From Botryococcus braunii (Eukaryota > Chlorophyta > Trebouxiophyceae), in the NCBI GenBank assembly GCA_002005505.1, contig KV908592.1, positions 82,272 through 119,771 on the forward strand: DNA of 37,500 nt, read 5' to 3'. The notes under the pieces were generated by a model, which made no database searches, had not been told where the DNA came from, and saw nothing but the letters and a program-made list of their open reading frames with translations. A program made the translations under genes and the position numbers. Positions 1 to 37,500 of this stretch are shown piece by piece; positions within the stretch are counted from its first letter, which is position 1; every line of letters begins with the position of its first letter.

Positions 1-123
1 TTCTCGCAAGTTTGAAACTTCTGGTAGGTGTGGTGGTGACCAGAGGCCGCTGTACAAACACACAAGGAGACACCACCTTCGCGTGTCGATTGTGAACTCT
101 AGACCACAATAACATTTGAACGT

Positions 124-148
124 AACCGATTCTACGTCAGAATCGGTT
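124..148. repeat. 10-bp inverted repeat upstream of the FHA gene
   Basis: Arms AACCGATTCT and AGAATCGGTT surround a 5-base loop about 60 bases before ATG 211. It could be a hairpin in a leader or a symmetric protein-binding site; nothing here decides. Confidence 0.5.
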
Positions 149-210
149 CCTCTTTTGATGGAAGAGCAGGTGCGTTGTTGTCTACTGCATTTCCAGGGCA
201 AAGCAATGGA

Positions 211-490
211 ATGTTTAGAGCATTGATGCATGTGCGTGCCCAGCAGGCATTGGCCACCCAAGATGAACTCGTCCTTCAGGCTATTGCTGGGCCATGCGAG
301 GGAGACGCTTACAGGGGAACGGGAAATGCCACTACTCTCACTGTCGGACGTACGCGTGCCAGCAAAATCCACATTAAAGATCGTGCTATTTCGGAAAAAC
401 ACGCTGAAATCTCTTGGAATGGCTCTGCGTGGTTTTTACGAGACGTTGGTTCGTCCAATGGGACAAAGCTAAACGGAGGACATGTCGAGG
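211..490 (+). CDS. FHA gene exon 1
   Basis: It holds the N-terminus and most of the FHA domain. The donor is G|GTATCG at 490/491, phase 1. The frame stays open past the donor to 879 by chance; that downstream stretch is GA-rich and not protein-like. Confidence 0.8.
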
Positions 491-1622
491 GTATCGACTC
501 CTTTTCTGAGTTTGAAATTCATTACTGCGTGTCCAAACTGGGGAAACCCCACCTTCAGGATCTGAAGAAGCAGTTTATAAGCACTGTTACTCTCTGGGTT
601 CAGTTGTCAATTTCAGAAGGTGGAATATCTAAAGCTAGTGAAGTCTATGCTAGGAAGGTGTCTACAATCTTCAGAGCCAGGTGGCATGAATGTTGCATGA
701 TTAGATCAGGCTATCTTAAGTTGGAACGGCCCGAGGGGGAAGATGTCTCATGTGCAGGTGTAAGGGGAGGGCGAGAACCGAGAGAGATTAGAAAAGCGGG
801 CGGAGAGAAAAGAGAGAGCGCACGCGGAGTGACACACACGGTGGGTGGGTGGGTGGATGTGTTGATCTTTAAGCTGTAAGGGGTGGAATTTTCATGTTCG
901 CACCCTGCACTGGTTCAAAGTTAATCCCCTTTGAAACTAAGTGAAGTCAAAAGCTTTTTACTCTAAGGTTCCCCTAAAAATCTCTTCTGCTGGTTGGGGC
1001 AAGACATTCCCCTTCTCATAGTTAGAGGCATGCGCATGGGTGGATGTGTGAGTGGGTGTTGCCTGGTGAAACATGACCTGAATGAGCTCTCATGTTGGTG
1101 GCAGAAGGTGCATGCAGGAACGAACATCCGGCTCAAGGACGGCGACATCATACAATTTGGTACCGACAGTAAACTTTCTGTAAAGGTATGGTTTCAACAT
1201 ACGGATGATTTCACAAGGCCATGAAGATGTGAAAATTACTAAGCAACCTTTGCACAGGTTCTCAAGTACATATCTGACGCCCTGACGGTTGAAGACTATC
1301 TTCAATATGAATGCCAGCGTATGATTGACCAGGTACAGGTGGGTGTTTAAATCCCACTTTTCTATGCACAGGCCACAGCGACAATGCATGTGTGGGACTC
1401 AGTTTACCCAAACAAATGTCAACCTGTTTAGACCATTATTTCCAAAAGCTTCACATTGGGACACTAAAATTGCTGATAACAACTAAATTTAAAGTATCGT
1501 ATAAATGCACCTCACATTCAACCATCTTTGCCTCCCTGCAGGTACTTGCAGAGCAGTCCAGTAATGAGCTTCATGACTTATGGAGGAAAGAAAAGCGCCA
1601 GCTCATAAATATCATGATGTAG
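211..1622 (+). CDS. FHA-domain protein, four exons (211-490, 1118-1185, 1258-1332, 1542-1622)
   Basis: The joined product is about 167 residues. Residues 1-30 lead into a forkhead-associated domain, a phosphothreonine-peptide-binding beta sandwich. Diagnostic pieces are visible: TLTVGR, then AISEKHAEISW (the Ser and His of the binding loops), RDVGSSNGTKLNG, and in the next exon TNIRLKDGDIIQFG. The FHA core is split by intron 1, and joining base 490 to 1118 restores HVEG-TNIRLKDGD in frame, which strongly supports that junction. Exons 3 and 4 add a charged helical tail (LTVEDYLQYECQRMIDQ, ELHDLWRKEKRQLINIMM) ending at TAG. Junctions are phase 1, 0, 0 with GT-AG borders. ATG 211 is the first ATG in frame, but an AG at about 195 allows an upstream exon. 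The protein is short for an FHA scaffold and has no catalytic domain. The specific family is not recognised; the likely role is reading phosphorylation in signalling or DNA repair. Confidence 0.85.
491..1117 (+). other. Intron 1 of the FHA gene
   Basis: A 627-base phase-1 GT-AG intron with a purine-rich middle (about 740-850). No independent coding signal is seen. Confidence 0.7.
1118..1185 (+). CDS. FHA gene exon 2
   Basis: Acceptor CATGCAG|GA and donor AAG|GTATGG. It encodes TNIRLKDGDIIQFGTDSK, the last strands of the FHA fold. Confidence 0.85.
1258..1332 (+). CDS. FHA gene exon 3
   Basis: Acceptor TTGCACAG, donor CAG|GTACAG, phase 0 on both sides, 25 codons. It encodes an acidic helix starting VLKYISDALTVEDYLQYE. 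Confidence 0.85.
1542..1622 (+). CDS. FHA gene exon 4 (terminal)
   Basis: Acceptor CCTCCCTGCAG, 26 codons then TAG. The coding text is VLAEQSSNELHDLWRKEK and a short hydrophobic end. Confidence 0.8.
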   Translation, partial: VLAEQSSNELHDLWRKEKRQLINIMM

Positions 1623-1995
1623 TCAGTTAAAGTAACTGCTATCCAGCAAACGGAGGGTTACCGACCCAACCAGACAAGTTTGGCTGCTAGTGGACTGCGA
1701 AATCGAACTGAACACGAATTTGAATATGCATACAGTGGCTGGAACCAACTGAGCCAAAGATACAGAATTCCATAAACAATTGAAATTTAATCTAAGAGCA
1801 ACAACAGCTCTTTAATTCTGGCTCACAAGATATGTATTGAAGTAAGGTGATGCCAGCTTTGCTCTGCGCTGCCTGCTGAGTTGACTTGTTTGAACGGGAC
1901 CATGCTCAATGGGAGATGTTCCCATACTACAGCACATCTGGCTTTCCAACCATGGAGCCAGTAAAGCTTGTGTGTGAAGTCCTGCATGGACTGTC

Positions 1996-2045
<50 letters not shown>

Positions 2046-2748
2046 CTCCCCAAGCAGCACAAAGCTTCTGGAGGACTGCATGGAGTGTTTAGTGGTGAAT
2101 TTGAGGTTAATGACACCCACACGACAGCCTTTCTTAGTGACTCACCACTTTCTGCAAGGCCCCTGGCTGGTGATCACACGTTCAAGTCATTTAGCCAAGT
2201 CTGCCTTATTAACTCCACTGCAAATTAGTAGGCAATTCCCCAGGACTTTGTCAAAAATTGCCTGTGGTGTCAATCATACGCCAACGAACATTCCCTAACA
2301 CTAGGCAAAATGCCTTGTAAATACAGCTTAACATTCCCTTCAAATCAGTAATAACGTACAAAGCCGAGTCTGTGGCTGACTTTCTAACTATTTTAGTATT
2401 GTTGGTGTAAAGAAAACAGCAACTTAGTCATAGACGTCAGTAACTTCTGCCACAAATAATCCTTTCAAACCCCCCCCCCCTTTTTTTTTGTGCAATACGG
2501 AAGTTCAATACAATGTGGAATGTACTGAAGTATAAAGTAATCAGGAGAAAGGAAATATTACATCCAGGACCAGCCATTATGGCTGAAGGGATGATAACTA
2601 AAAATGCTTTTCAACCAACCTACTGCCCACTTCAACCCAGTGTTAGACTGGGTCAGAGGATCTTTCTCAAGGGATAGAGTCAACTCAAGGCCCGATATGC
2701 TCGAGAACAGGGAGCGATCAGAAGATCCTGAGTGACATGGTATGTCAG
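1623..2748. other. Convergent spacer between the FHA gene and the minus-strand gene
   Basis: It contains a (CA)n tract at 1999-2043 and a C11T9 run at 2470-2489. Short open frames on both strands here look like chance. It should hold both 3' UTRs. Confidence 0.6.
1999..2043. repeat. (CA)n microsatellite
   Basis: About 22 uninterrupted CA units in the spacer between convergent genes. Confidence 0.95.
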
Positions 2749-2766
2749 CTATATCCTTCTGTAGAC
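2749..2766 (-). CDS. Minus-strand gene terminal exon (VYRRI stop)
   Basis: Acceptor GGTGCTGCAG followed by five codons and TAG. It is very short, so it rests only on the phase-0 junction and the good acceptor; other endings are possible. Confidence 0.45.
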   Translation of the reverse strand, partial: VYRRI

Positions 2767-5700
2767 CTGCAGCACCTTCAAAAAGGTCAAGCCAGGGCCC
2801 AAACATACATGCATGCCCCAACAAACAAGTTGACAAGCACGGGACAAAAAAACCGAATAGCACAGCATATTGTCCCATGTGGCACTGCAGCGTTTTCATT
2901 AGTAACCTTTTTCATTTGAGTAATGATACCAATTTTATGTGAGCCATTTGACGGAAAGATCCGTGCATGTGAAGCTGAAAGCATACCTGCATTCCCGAGA
3001 TTTCTTCTCCATTAATCTCTGTAACTGAACGAACAACAAGAGTGTTTTTGTCTTGGTCATCCAAGCTATAGAACTCCACAAACTTCCCTGCAAAAGCCAC
3101 ATCCTTTGTAAGCCCCAGCTAAGAAAAGTCCATGCGTAAGCTTGTTGAGACTGAGTCTTTAAATGCAACTATGCAGCCGTGCAACAACACTTTTGTTTGA
3201 AAAATTTCATGGTGGCTCTCGCAGCTAACATTACTGCGAGAGCAACAAAAAAGCACATTTGCATAGGGGGGAGTGTTAACATGCATATATGATCCAGATG
3301 CTAATGTCCTTCCATTCCTGCACTTTTGACACTTCGCAAGGCTTCTTATCCAGTTGACTGTGGTAAGATCATATCTGTCCAACATACCTGGTACCCCTGC
3401 TTTGCACAGACATTGCTGCAGGGCTGCCTTAATCAGGGGCTCTGCTTTGTGTGCGTGCACGGATGTAACAGACAGTAAGGAAAAGGGGAATGCTAGATAG
3501 GCATATCACACGTGACTAGTGGCACCCAATCTGCCGATCGAAACCTCCGGCCCACCTTCTTGATAAAATGTGTAAATAACATAAATGCATAATAAGGTGA
3601 ATTGCTACACCAGCGCCTCACACAGCCAATTTGCTTTTGTGAACTCAAGCATGTGTGCAGGCGCTCGCCCGCACTAACTTTAGCCCATCTTTGGCCTTTC
3701 TGGATGGTTCATGCCCTCTGTCATAGTCGTACTGTCCACTGTGTACTACGTAGTTTTAACATATAGATGTCCTTATACAAAAAATATGCAGTGCTTGCTT
3801 TAGGTACTGCTGGCCGAGTAAATTGTTCAGCATACCAGAAAGGCACGTTGCACACTAATCGCAACATGTTCTCGACTCTGAGAACATTTACATTAAGTTA
3901 AAGCCCAATGGCCTGTGGTTGCACACAACAACTGAAGAACCAAACAATAGAGCCCGGCCCCGAAGGTTACAATAATCATTTCATCTTCTATCTTTCTCTA
4001 GGCTTTCCTCTCCTTTGCTACAGCTGACCCCTCCCCCTCACTCGCTCAAGCTGGCCCCATTCCATTATCCCTTCAATAATAGAACTCCGGGGGGAGTTAG
4101 CAGAAGAGGAGAGGGCGACAAAGTTCGACCGTTTCATTTTATTTTTAGTTTGGTCCTTGAAAGTGCATGCTCGCAGGTGCCCCTACGTACGAAACCTCTC
4201 TTGATGTCACAGGTTGTATCCCACACATCTATGCCTTCAATAATTGTCCATCCAAGTTTGTTAGCTACAAGGTCAAGGCATCTTCCTATTTGTGACTGGA
4301 CGCAAATATCTTCCGCAAGTATAGGCCGAAGTTCCCACTCGAAGTAACCCTTGCCATGCTAAGCATACTTCTCAAAGAAAAGTTGCCCCTGGGTATCCAC
4401 CTGGGTTTGGATGTCCCCAGCTCGCCTCCACCTGAAGGCCGTTTACAGTTGTCTGTAGTGCTCCATGCTGATAACCCAGCTTCCCATCTCTTCGTTTCAT
4501 GGCAGTTTTCTTTGACCATAAATAATTTTCTTTTACAGTAAAGGGCACTCCCGGAGCTGCCATAGACATCGACAATCCTGAAACACATTAAAGCGGCAAG
4601 CCTTCACAACTCGGTAGAAAGTAGCTAGCGTTGTATTTCAAAACGAAAGTAATATCTCTCCAAAATTTTAGATTCGAACAACCCGTTCCAAGGCATAAAG
4701 ACTGGTCTTACCAACATTGTCAGTATGTATCTCCAGACTTTTAAACAAGTTCAGGGCTGCAAACTTTCTGATCCCTTTGATGTTCATCATGTCGAGTTGC
4801 CTAGAATATGCATACATATCGCTTTTCCGAGGTTCCCTCATCCAGGAACCGACAAGGCGACCCGAATGTACGCCCCCTGCTTCCTCGCTAACTAACTTTA
4901 AGCCTACCATTGATGAACGTCTTAAAGAATAACAAGATTATAATATCAATAAAAATGTTGACGTCTGAGTAGTTATCTTCGCCATATTAGTTGATTGACA
5001 TGAAGGGAGGATGGGCCGGACGAATTTTGTACCGACTGACGTGCTTGCAGCAGGTGGGCATGTGAGTAGCCTACCCAGGCTTGGTAGTACCTACGTGTGG
5101 GTAGGCGGCCTACCGTAGGCCCGTCAGCCCGCCGATGTTGCGAAAACAGCGTTGAGAACACAGTGCACTGCCGCAGTGCCTTGCTCGGGACTCCCTGGAG
5201 GAGACCATTTCCCGCAGATCTGCGCCCGCCTCGCTTCTTGGGACCTGAGGAAACTTAAACGAGGAACCCCACAAAAGCAAGCGAGCTTCCCGGCGATAAT
5301 GTGGCCCCAAGAACATACTTATCATAAAAACGCTATCAAGTTCTCCAGTCAAGGCTTTGGAGCGGTTGTCCAATTTGGGTTCTAGGATCGTCGTCTCCAC
5401 GGCCAAGGTTCCGAACGGAAGTTACCACATGAGCGCTTCTACTCCGCAGTGCCATTAAATGCTAGAATAAAATGTTTTGTTTCATTTTGTACCTGGTTCT
5501 CTACTTTCGAACAATTTTCCGGAACGGTGGGGCGTATCCTCGATGACTTACCGGCTTCTACCCAGATCAGATAGATCATTACACATGATCGAACTGCTAC
5601 GTGCGTACACCATCATTTGTAAAATATTACTTCGATCGGTTTTGTGGTCCATACCGAGGCCTGAAGTTTTGGATCTATCCACTGACCTACTTGCAGATGT

Positions 5701-5801
5701 TTCTTCAGGTGATACAGGATCGTCCTGGTTGAAGATTGTTCGGATACCTGTCCAAGAGCTTGAAATAGAGCAGAGTAATGTGGCATAAGATCTTCCGTCA
5801 T
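2749..5801 (-). CDS. Unrecognised multi-exon gene, six phase-consistent 3' exons plus an uncertain 5' end
   Basis: Reading the minus strand, exons 4920-4712, 4577-4432, 4358-4196, 3441-3388, 3087-2987 and 2766-2749 join in phase (2/1, 1/0, 0/1, 1/1, 1/0, 0) to one frame ending at TAG. Distinct segments are MMNIKGIRKFAALNLFKSLE, GYFEWELRPILAEDICVQSQ, LDLVANKLGWTIIEGIDVWD, and KFVEFYSLDDQDKNTLVVRS. The product looks like a soluble alpha/beta protein with no signal peptide or membrane span. I do not recognise the family. For the start, I slightly prefer ATG 5801 (MTEDLMPHYSALFQALGQ) with exons 5801-5687 and 5381-5114, giving about 357 residues. The alternative starts at ATG 5652 and uses the strong donor CCG|GTAAGT at 5552, giving about 263 residues. 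Both fit the phase of exon 4920-4712. Confidence 0.65.
2987..3087 (-). CDS. Minus-strand gene exon (KFVEFYSLDDQDKN)
   Basis: Acceptor CTTTTGCAG, donor CAG|GTATGC, phase 1 in and 0 out. It encodes alternating strand-like sequence, TLVVRSVTEINGEEISGMQ. Confidence 0.75.
3388..3441 (-). CDS. Minus-strand gene exon (PLIKAALQQCLCKAGVP)
   Basis: 54 bases, acceptor AAAGCAG, donor CAG|GTATGT, phase 1 on both sides. A helical segment. Confidence 0.65.
3442..4195 (-). other. Intron of the minus-strand gene
   Basis: 754 bases. I find no further exon or repeat structure in it on either strand. Confidence 0.5.
4196..4358 (-). CDS. Minus-strand gene exon (GYFEWELRPILAED)
   Basis: Acceptor TGCTTAG, 54 codons plus one base, donor AGAG|GTTTCG (weak). 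It has no ATG, so an ATG-based scan misses it. It encodes the best-structured part of the protein, including IGRCLDLVANKLGWTIIEG. Confidence 0.7.
4432..4577 (-). CDS. Minus-strand gene exon (MAAPGVPFTVKENY)
   Basis: Acceptor TGTTTCAG, donor CTTCAG|GTGGAG, 146 bases, phase 1 in and 0 out. A second open frame overlaps it but does not join its neighbours in phase. Confidence 0.65.
4712..4920 (-). CDS. Minus-strand gene exon (GLKLVSEEAGGVHSG)
   Basis: Acceptor TTCTTTAAG, donor TTG|GTAAGA, 209 bases, phase 2 in and 1 out. It encodes LVSEEAGGVHSGRLVGSWM and IKGIRKFAALNLFKSLEIHT. Confidence 0.7.
5114..5381 (-). CDS. Candidate second exon of the minus-strand gene (model 1)
   Basis: Acceptor CCTAG and donor ACG|GTAGGC bound 88 open codons, phase 1 in and 2 out, compatible with both neighbours. 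The first half (LDNRSKALTGELDSVFMISM, FLGPHYRREARLLLWGSS) is more protein-like than the second, so the true donor may be earlier. Confidence 0.35.
5552..5652 (-). CDS. Alternative first exon of the same gene (model 2)
   Basis: ATG 5652 (MDHKTDRSNILQMMVYAR) to donor CCG|GTAAGT, phase 2, matching the acceptor at 4920. The donor is the best consensus in the region. The frame is open upstream to about 5848 without another ATG. Confidence 0.35.
5687..5801 (-). CDS. Candidate first exon of the unrecognised minus-strand gene (model 1)
   Basis: ATG at 5801 follows an in-frame stop. It encodes MTEDLMPHYSALFQALGQ and an amphipathic stretch RTILYHLKKHLQ, then donor TAG|GTCAGT in phase 1. Confidence 0.4.
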
Positions 5802-6311
5802 CGCCGCAAGCGGGATCTGTCACCTTCCCGTGCAACACCAGTCACAACAATCTATCCAACCCCAGATTTACCTTCTCAGGTCCGTCCCTGCAACCCTTGC
5901 TCTTGATCTGCTCTCATGAGTCAATAAGTGCTCTTTGGCGTGGACAGTACTCCTGGAGACTTATCAGCCCTCCAAAACCAGACTACTACCTGTACGGGTC
6001 ACTTGCATTTTAGCTTCGGCGTTGAGGTGTTGTTCAAACCAAATAAAATTAATTTTTAATGTGCTCTGTAGTGTGATATATACCTTGATCTACGGTGCAG
6101 GAAGAAAGCGTTCCTCTCCTCCAAACAGTTGTTATGTAACCACTTGCAAACAGTCGTTTATGTTATCACAGAAAACAGTTCTGGACGAGGACACATACAA
6201 CATACATAATACCTTGCAATTGTATGCGTGCGTCAGTACCAGTACCTACGTTGCCTTGTGCAGAGGAAGGACTAGTACATGATTCTGAATGATGATCCTC
6301 ATTTTATTCCG

Positions 6312-6349
<38 letters not shown>

Positions 6350-6506
6350 ATTGTTGTTGCAACAGAAACCAGCATCCAGAGGAAGCCACGCATGCGCGCA
6401 CGGATGCGCAGATCCAGAACTGGGACTGTAAAGTAGTCTTGGCACTTGCTCTTTCTGAACTGATGTGTTGTCGGCCTTAGTGACCTTCCTCCATAGTAGC
6501 TCCACA
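5802..6506. promoter_or_regulatory. Divergent upstream region between the minus-strand gene and the ARM gene
   Basis: If the gene starts are right, this about 700-base region carries both promoters. It contains a (GTT)n tract but I see no convincing core promoter motif. Confidence 0.35.
6311..6360. repeat. (GTT)n microsatellite
   Basis: About 16 trinucleotide units with one GTTATT interruption near the end. Confidence 0.95.
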
Positions 6507-31462
<24,956 letters not shown>

Positions 31463-32238
31463 CTGACTGACCGACCAAAGTGGTATGTGTAGGAGATTTC
31501 TCAGTACAGAATGAGTACAGCCACAACCTGTAGGCGTGCACGCAAGGATGTCTCCCAGCAATCCTCGAGCACGACCTGTTGCGTTGGAGGACCTTGATGA
31601 CTTCTTAAAACTGAGGATTGAAATTTGAATCCAAGTAGTGGCGTATTGGAAGTACAGCCCTGTGTTCAAAGCAGCAGCCGTGCAGTCAGCCATGAAGGTT
31701 AATCTTTTCAAAGCAGCTCTGGCCCACTGACGTTAATGTCATTATTGTGGATCGCAGCTAGGCAGACCGGAAGAGACTTTCTGAGACCAGGTGAAGGGAC
31801 AAATATAGCACCATCGAGTTTGCACTTAAATGATCATGCTCGTTACACCTCAACAGCACGCGTGCGTCTCGTTACTGTCCGCGACATACATAGTGGAGCA
31901 GTAGTCGTTAACTGTTCCACCAACATTAGACTTATTTTAAGGCACCAGTCATCCCGTCTTGGCGTGTTCTTACAAACACCCATTCCTGTGACTGAATTCA
32001 CTCGCTGCAATAAATTGATTGAACGATTTAAATCTGTTCAGTTTTTTTTGGGGGGGGGGGGGTGGTCCAATTCATACTCCAGCACTATTGCAGAAAGTCA
32101 CATGAAATCTCCAGGGTAACAAACGCCCACGGCGCCAGGACCTGATTGCAAAACTCCAAGAAGTATCGTCAACTGTACTGGCCACATGGGCAGGTTCTTT
32201 CGTATAACACGGCTTGTTTGAAGTCAATTGAATTTATC
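31463..32238. other. Convergent spacer between the ARM gene and apgM
   Basis: 776 bases with a T8G12 run at 32042-32062. Short open frames on both strands lack support; 3' UTRs expected. Confidence 0.6.
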
Positions 32239-36901
<4,663 letters not shown>

Positions 36902-37373
36902 CTGAACCCCCGCACCCCCCCCCAAAATCCCATGTCATCAGTCAGAAAAAAGTGTCAAGTGTGCATGGCCCAGCACACGGGGGGCATAAGGATATGTACG
37001 AACAAGAAGTACGCACAATTGCCCCGGACATACAGCAACCTCCACCCAGCATAATGTGAGGGGCCCAGAGGACCCACACCATCTGTTGCATGGTGTGTAC
37101 CGGCCAAGCAGTTGACTGCCAGTAAAAGGCCTCTGGCAAAGCAGAAACCCCCATGTGAGCAGGATCAGAAGACAGCGCATGTCGCCTCCCCTGACTTGCA
37201 CATGCGCAGCAGCCTAAACAGGGCTAGCTGGATCACAAAGCGCAGCCCTGCCACACCCTTGCCTCTTCCCAGCTTGCTCTGCAGCTGCTGCCCATCCCGG
37301 AAATACCCCTTCAACTCTCCCCCCCATCCCCCCCCCCCCAAAAAAAGGAAAAGAACTCAGAACCCCCCCCCCC

Positions 37374-37406
<33 letters not shown>

Positions 37407-37500
37407 CACACACAATACACACACCCCTGCTATACCCACACTCACACACACACATGGTCTACACAGGCTCGTCGCAAGAGAAATAGGGAATATAGGAACA
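36902..37500. other. Right edge, apgM upstream intron or flank
   Basis: No stretch matching the N-terminal part of ApgM is found on the minus strand. C runs at 37318-37340 and 37365-37374 and (CA)n at 37377-37452 occupy the end. Confidence 0.5.

Noticed and set aside
1620..1778. Open frame continuing 51 codons past the FHA gene's TAG
   Set aside because: A run of that length is not rare by chance, and there is no independent support for stop readthrough.
4372..4440. In-frame TAG suggesting a reassigned stop codon
   Set aside because: A 73-base intron explains it, and other genes here end normally at TAG, TAA or TGA.
37000..37300. Minus-strand open frames as the N-terminal exon of apgM
   Set aside because: None carries the expected N-terminal motifs of the family, so I leave the 5' end as missing.

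Overview
This window looks like nuclear DNA of a eukaryote with intron-rich genes. Coding blocks are short, open only between GT and AG splice borders, and stay in phase when joined. Introns and spacers are crowded with microsatellites (CA, GA, CT, TG, GAT, GTT) and homopolymer runs. The archaeal-type phosphoglycerate mutase is a family also found in plants, and the long repeat-rich introns recall large-genome algae. A green-lineage alga or similar protist is my guess, with low confidence. I see no bacterial operons, rRNA, tRNA or CRISPR.

Layout. (1) 211-1622, plus strand: a small four-exon gene with an FHA phosphothreonine-binding domain and a short charged helical tail. (2) 5801-2749, minus strand: a multi-exon gene of about 260-360 codons that I do not recognise. 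Six 3' exons are well supported by phase; the 5' end has two competing models. (3) About 6507-31462, plus strand: a very large gene. It probably starts with a 3.2 kb low-complexity exon, continues with about 17 short exons encoding an armadillo (ARM) solenoid of nearly 900 residues, then serine/proline-rich exons, and ends with another ARM-like pair of exons and a TAA stop. (4) 36901-32239, minus strand: six exons of a cofactor-independent phosphoglycerate mutase (apgM family). The 5' part, with the first metal-binding residues, is not visible and is probably beyond the right edge.

Genes 1 and 2 converge, 2 and 3 diverge, and 3 and 4 converge with about 780 bases between their stop codons. 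Apart from the mutase (glycolysis/gluconeogenesis) I see no pathway link among the four. FHA and ARM domains are both protein-interaction modules, but nothing here shows that these two proteins work together.

The most unusual material lies in the introns of the ARM gene: several perfect palindromes, a 36-bp-arm foldback followed by a second nested one, a 76-base C run, and repeated compound (CA)n-(GA)n-(G)n blocks. The mutase gene also has an intron that fits a GC-AG class. All gene models were joined by hand from splice borders, phase and protein sense, without transcript or database support.
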